From NCBI RefSeq assembly GCF_002159835.1, contig NZ_NFJL01000015.1, positions 1-64,000 on the forward strand: a stretch of DNA of 64,000 bases. Reading direction: 5' to 3'. Under the pieces are notes generated by a model. It was not told the DNA's origin. It did not search any database and was given only the letters and a program-made list of their open reading frames with translations. How positions within the stretch are numbered: the stretch's first letter is position 1; each line of letters opens with the position of its first letter. The position numbers were made by a program, and so were the translations under genes. The stretch is from Blautia sp. An249 (lineage in GTDB: Bacteria; Bacillota; Clostridia; Lachnospirales; Lachnospiraceae). Shown here piece by piece: positions 62,169-64,000 of this stretch.

Positions 62169-62686
62169 GCCAGAAATCTGCTGTTAAGACCTACCGGCAT
62201 ATTATAGTGCTGCCCCCGTTTCATGAGACTGTATAGTTTAAAGCTCATCAGTTCAGGAGTAGCATATAGTGAACTGCAGAAGCTGAAATAGTCCAGTTCC
62301 TCATTTTTTGATAGATCAGCCACGTCTTTATCGCTGATCAGAAGGTCGGCTGCGAATAGATTGGCCTGATATTCTGTCTCGTCTGTCATATTATAAAGAC
62401 GGTTGTCTGACATGGGGGCCATTTTAAGCTGCTTCCGGTGCAGGACGATGTGTCCCAGCTCATGAGCCGCAACAATCCGTTTTTCTTCTTCTGAAAGGAA
62501 ACTGCTGAACATGGCGTAGATAGTCTGACAGCTCATAAAGCAGTATCCTTTTAATCTAGCGTATGCCGATGTTTCCCCTACCACTGCCCCCAGCGCTTCC
62601 AGAAGTTCAATGGGATCCCTCGTCTTATATTTCCGGATCAGGTCATTCACTTTTTTATTAATATAATCGCTTGTCAAATCAATCAC
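62162..62686 (-). CDS. ImmA/IrrE family metallo-endopeptidase
   Basis: A 174-residue protein with the zinc-protease motif HELGH (75-79, in VAAHELGHIVLH) and a downstream EYQANLFAADLL that supplies the third ligand and the typical family ending. In ICEBs1 ImmA cleaves the repressor ImmR after DNA damage or quorum signals and so turns the element on. Here the repressor-like gene lies just upstream on the same strand (81 bp), so an equivalent switch is likely. Confidence 0.92.
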   Translation of the reverse strand: MIDLTSDYINKKVNDLIRKYKTRDPIELLEALGAVVGETSAYARLKGYCFMSCQTIYAMFSSFLSEEEKRIVAAHELGHIVLHRKQLKMAPMSDNRLYNMTDETEYQANLFAADLLISDKDVADLSKNEELDYFSFCSSLYATPELMSFKLYSLMKRGQHYNMPVGLNSRFLAK

Positions 62687-62766
62687 CCCGATCTGTTATC
62701 CCGTGAATGCGTATGGATATTACTGCGGATATAACAATACCATAAATGGTGTGTTATAAAATGGAC

Positions 62767-63198
62767 TCAGTTTTCCGCGCCGGATGCATCATCCTGGCGG
62801 AGATATTTCTTGGGCGTGAATTTCTTTGCACGTTTCTTTGAATCCAGATAGAGCATCTGGATCTCATCCATGAAAGCCGTTTTATCGTCATCAGTCAGCT
62901 CCCCGCCGGCAAACATAGCGGCAGCCTGTTCCAGGATCTGCTGTGCCTGTTTTGCTCCTCTGGATCCATACTGTTCTGCGGCTTCTGTAATGAATGCTTC
63001 TCCTTCCGTCATCAGGTAGGAAATATCACATTCCAGTGTATCTGCCAGTTTCTGATACAGTTCGTGCTGTTTGGGATAACGTCCTTCTGCTTCCCAGCCG
63101 CGGATAGTCCGTGGAGAAACGCCAAGGGCATTTGCCAGTTGGGTTTGGTTCATGCCTTTTGATTTTCTCAGAGATTTGATTTTTTCACCGAACGCCAT
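62767..63198 (-). CDS. XRE-family repressor (ImmR-like)
   Basis: A 143-residue protein with an N-terminal helix-turn-helix (MNQTQLANALGVSPRTIRGWEAEGRYPKQHELYQKLADTLECDISYLM, given by positions about 15-62 with key residues Q17, S28, R29-32, W34). The C-terminal 75 residues are helical and could oligomerise or be cut by ImmA. It probably represses its own promoter and that of the divergent polymerase gene. Confidence 0.9.
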   Translation of the reverse strand: MAFGEKIKSLRKSKGMNQTQLANALGVSPRTIRGWEAEGRYPKQHELYQKLADTLECDISYLMTEGEAFITEAAEQYGSRGAKQAQQILEQAAAMFAGGELTDDDKTAFMDEIQMLYLDSKKRAKKFTPKKYLRQDDASGAEN

Positions 63199-63256
63199 AA
63201 CAATACCTCTTTTCTAAGCAATCTTCATGTATTGCACTTTGATTTCCCGACAAAAG

Positions 63257-63350
63257 AGGAAATCACTTTCCTAAAAAATCATCTTGCCTCTTGACAACCG
63301 GATAGTGGTTGCCTATAATGTGAATCACAAGGAAACGGCAAGTACTTGCC
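63257..63350 (+). promoter_or_regulatory. Promoter and operators between the repressor and polymerase genes
   Basis: TTGACA (63291-63296), 17-bp spacer, TATAAT (63314-63319) is a perfect promoter reading toward the polymerase gene. Palindromes flank it: AGGAAA-TCAC-TTTCCT (63257-63272) upstream and GGCAAGTACTTGCC (63337-63350) just after the expected start. Both are good candidates for repressor sites. A related GGGAAATTGCC lies further down at about 63394. Confidence 0.8.
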
Positions 63351-63490
63351 CATAATATAATCGAAATTTCCTGTTTTGTCAATTCTAATTATGGGAAATT
63401 GCCGGTTTTAAGACAATTTCTGGAAGAGGAAAGACGGAAATATCATATGAGAAAGAACACAGGCAAGTGGAACCGGAAAGGAAGGCGCTT

Positions 63491-64000
63491 ATGGAACGGC
63501 AGAATTACTTTATATGCATTGACCTGAAGTCCTTCTACGCATCAGTAGAATGTGTAGAACGGAAGCTGGATCCATTTAAGACGAACCTTGTAGTGGCAGA
63601 TCCGACAAGATCAAAATCGACTATATGTCTGGCGATCACTCCGGCAATGAAAAAACTGGGGGTGAAAAACAGATGCAGGATTCATGAAATCCCCGACAAC
63701 ATCCAATATATTACGGCAATGCCGAGGATGCAGCTGTATCTGGATTATTCTGCCAGGATCTACAGCATTTATCTTCGCTATGTTTCAAAGGAAGATATCC
63801 ATGTGTACAGTGTGGATGAATGCTTTCTGGATGTAACAGAGTATCTTCGTCTGTACCAGATGGATCCAAAGGAAATGGCTGTGGAACTGATGCGCGCGGT
63901 TATGCAGGAGACAGGGATCACAGCGACTGCCGGGGTGGGAACAAACCTTTACCTGGCGAAAATTGCAATGGATATCCTGGCGAAGCATGCGGAAGATCAT
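63491..64000 (+). CDS. Y-family DNA polymerase (UmuC/DinB-like), runs off the window
   Basis: The first 170 codons are visible. They include the catalytic Asp in CIDLKSFYASVECVER (D11, with Y16 as steric gate), the second catalytic motif YSVDECFLDVT (SVDE at 107-110) and ATAGVGTNLYLAKIAMD. These are the marks of error-prone translesion polymerases. GGAAGG lies 5 nt before the ATG. Linked to an ImmR/ImmA-type switch it would give an SOS-like, element-borne mutagenic polymerase. The rest of the gene is beyond the window. Confidence 0.92.
   Translation, partial: MERQNYFICIDLKSFYASVECVERKLDPFKTNLVVADPTRSKSTICLAITPAMKKLGVKNRCRIHEIPDNIQYITAMPRMQLYLDYSARIYSIYLRYVSKEDIHVYSVDECFLDVTEYLRLYQMDPKEMAVELMRAVMQETGITATAGVGTNLYLAKIAMDILAKHAEDH

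Noticed and set aside
63447-63527. 26-codon basic frame just before and into the Y-family polymerase gene
   Set aside because: Its ribosome binding site is weak and distant and it overlaps the polymerase start in another frame; a leader peptide is possible but not supported.

Overview
The window is chromosomal DNA from an anaerobic, AT-rich member of the Firmicutes, most likely the family Lachnospiraceae. The evidence is the gene content around the origin (dnaA-dnaN-rlbA-recF, rpmH-rnpA-yidD-yidC-jag-mnmE-mnmG-rsmG, parA-parB with two parS sites, DUF4446, serS, DUF3881), a split class I fumarase, a RicT homologue, a SAM-I riboswitch on metK and strong AGGAGG ribosome binding sites. The genus cannot be fixed from what is visible. 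The replication origin lies on both sides of dnaA (about 30.35-32.4 kb). Nearly all genes to its left are on the minus strand and nearly all to its right on the plus strand, so transcription runs with replication; relQ and the alpha/beta hydrolase at 45.4 kb are the main exceptions.

Left arm, 0-30.3 kb, minus strand, read away from the origin: dnaN, rlbA and recF; a hairpin repeat that abuts recF; an acidic AAA protein of unknown role; rsmA; a DUF1002 exported protein; (relQ on the plus strand); an S1-domain protein; a CBS/DRTGG-type pyrophosphatase; a flavin reductase; shikimate kinase; murA; metK under a SAM-I riboswitch; a two-component system; an Orn/Lys/Arg decarboxylase-family gene with a guanylate-kinase-like gene; holB; ricT; an rRNA and a tRNA-type methyltransferase; gyrB and gyrA; a lipoprotein; both fumarase subunits; plsC; and tRNA-Ser(GCU) with its own promoter.

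Right arm, 32.3-51.2 kb, plus strand: the ribosomal protein L34 / RNase P protein / membrane insertase cluster; the tRNA U34-modification genes mnmE and mnmG with rsmG, preceded by a palindromic repeat; a chloramphenicol-acetyltransferase-like gene; a four-gene GldA/F/G plus DUF4340 ABC operon; an alpha/beta hydrolase; two parS sites; parAB; DUF4446; serS; DUF3881.

Accessory region, 51.2 kb to the right edge: this begins at a striking tRNA-Arg(CCU) locus. A 5' half-tRNA, two identical 272-bp repeat units (each ending in another 40-nt 5' tRNA half) and finally an intact tRNA-Arg(CCU) are all joined at the same base in the anticodon arm. This looks like a tandem attachment-site array for a site-specific recombinase. 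To its right lies an integrative or plasmid-like element with iterated AGCTAATA sites, a parB-parA-parB set, two RepA_N-type initiator genes (the larger contains four tandem 23-bp iterons), small unknown genes, a nested block with tnpV, an arsenic operon (arsR, ArsP-type permease, Cys-rich thioredoxin-like protein, arsC), a KTR-type protein and a truncated mobilisation gene, and an ImmA/ImmR-type switch facing a Y-family DNA polymerase gene that runs off the window. The integrase and the far end of the element are not in view.
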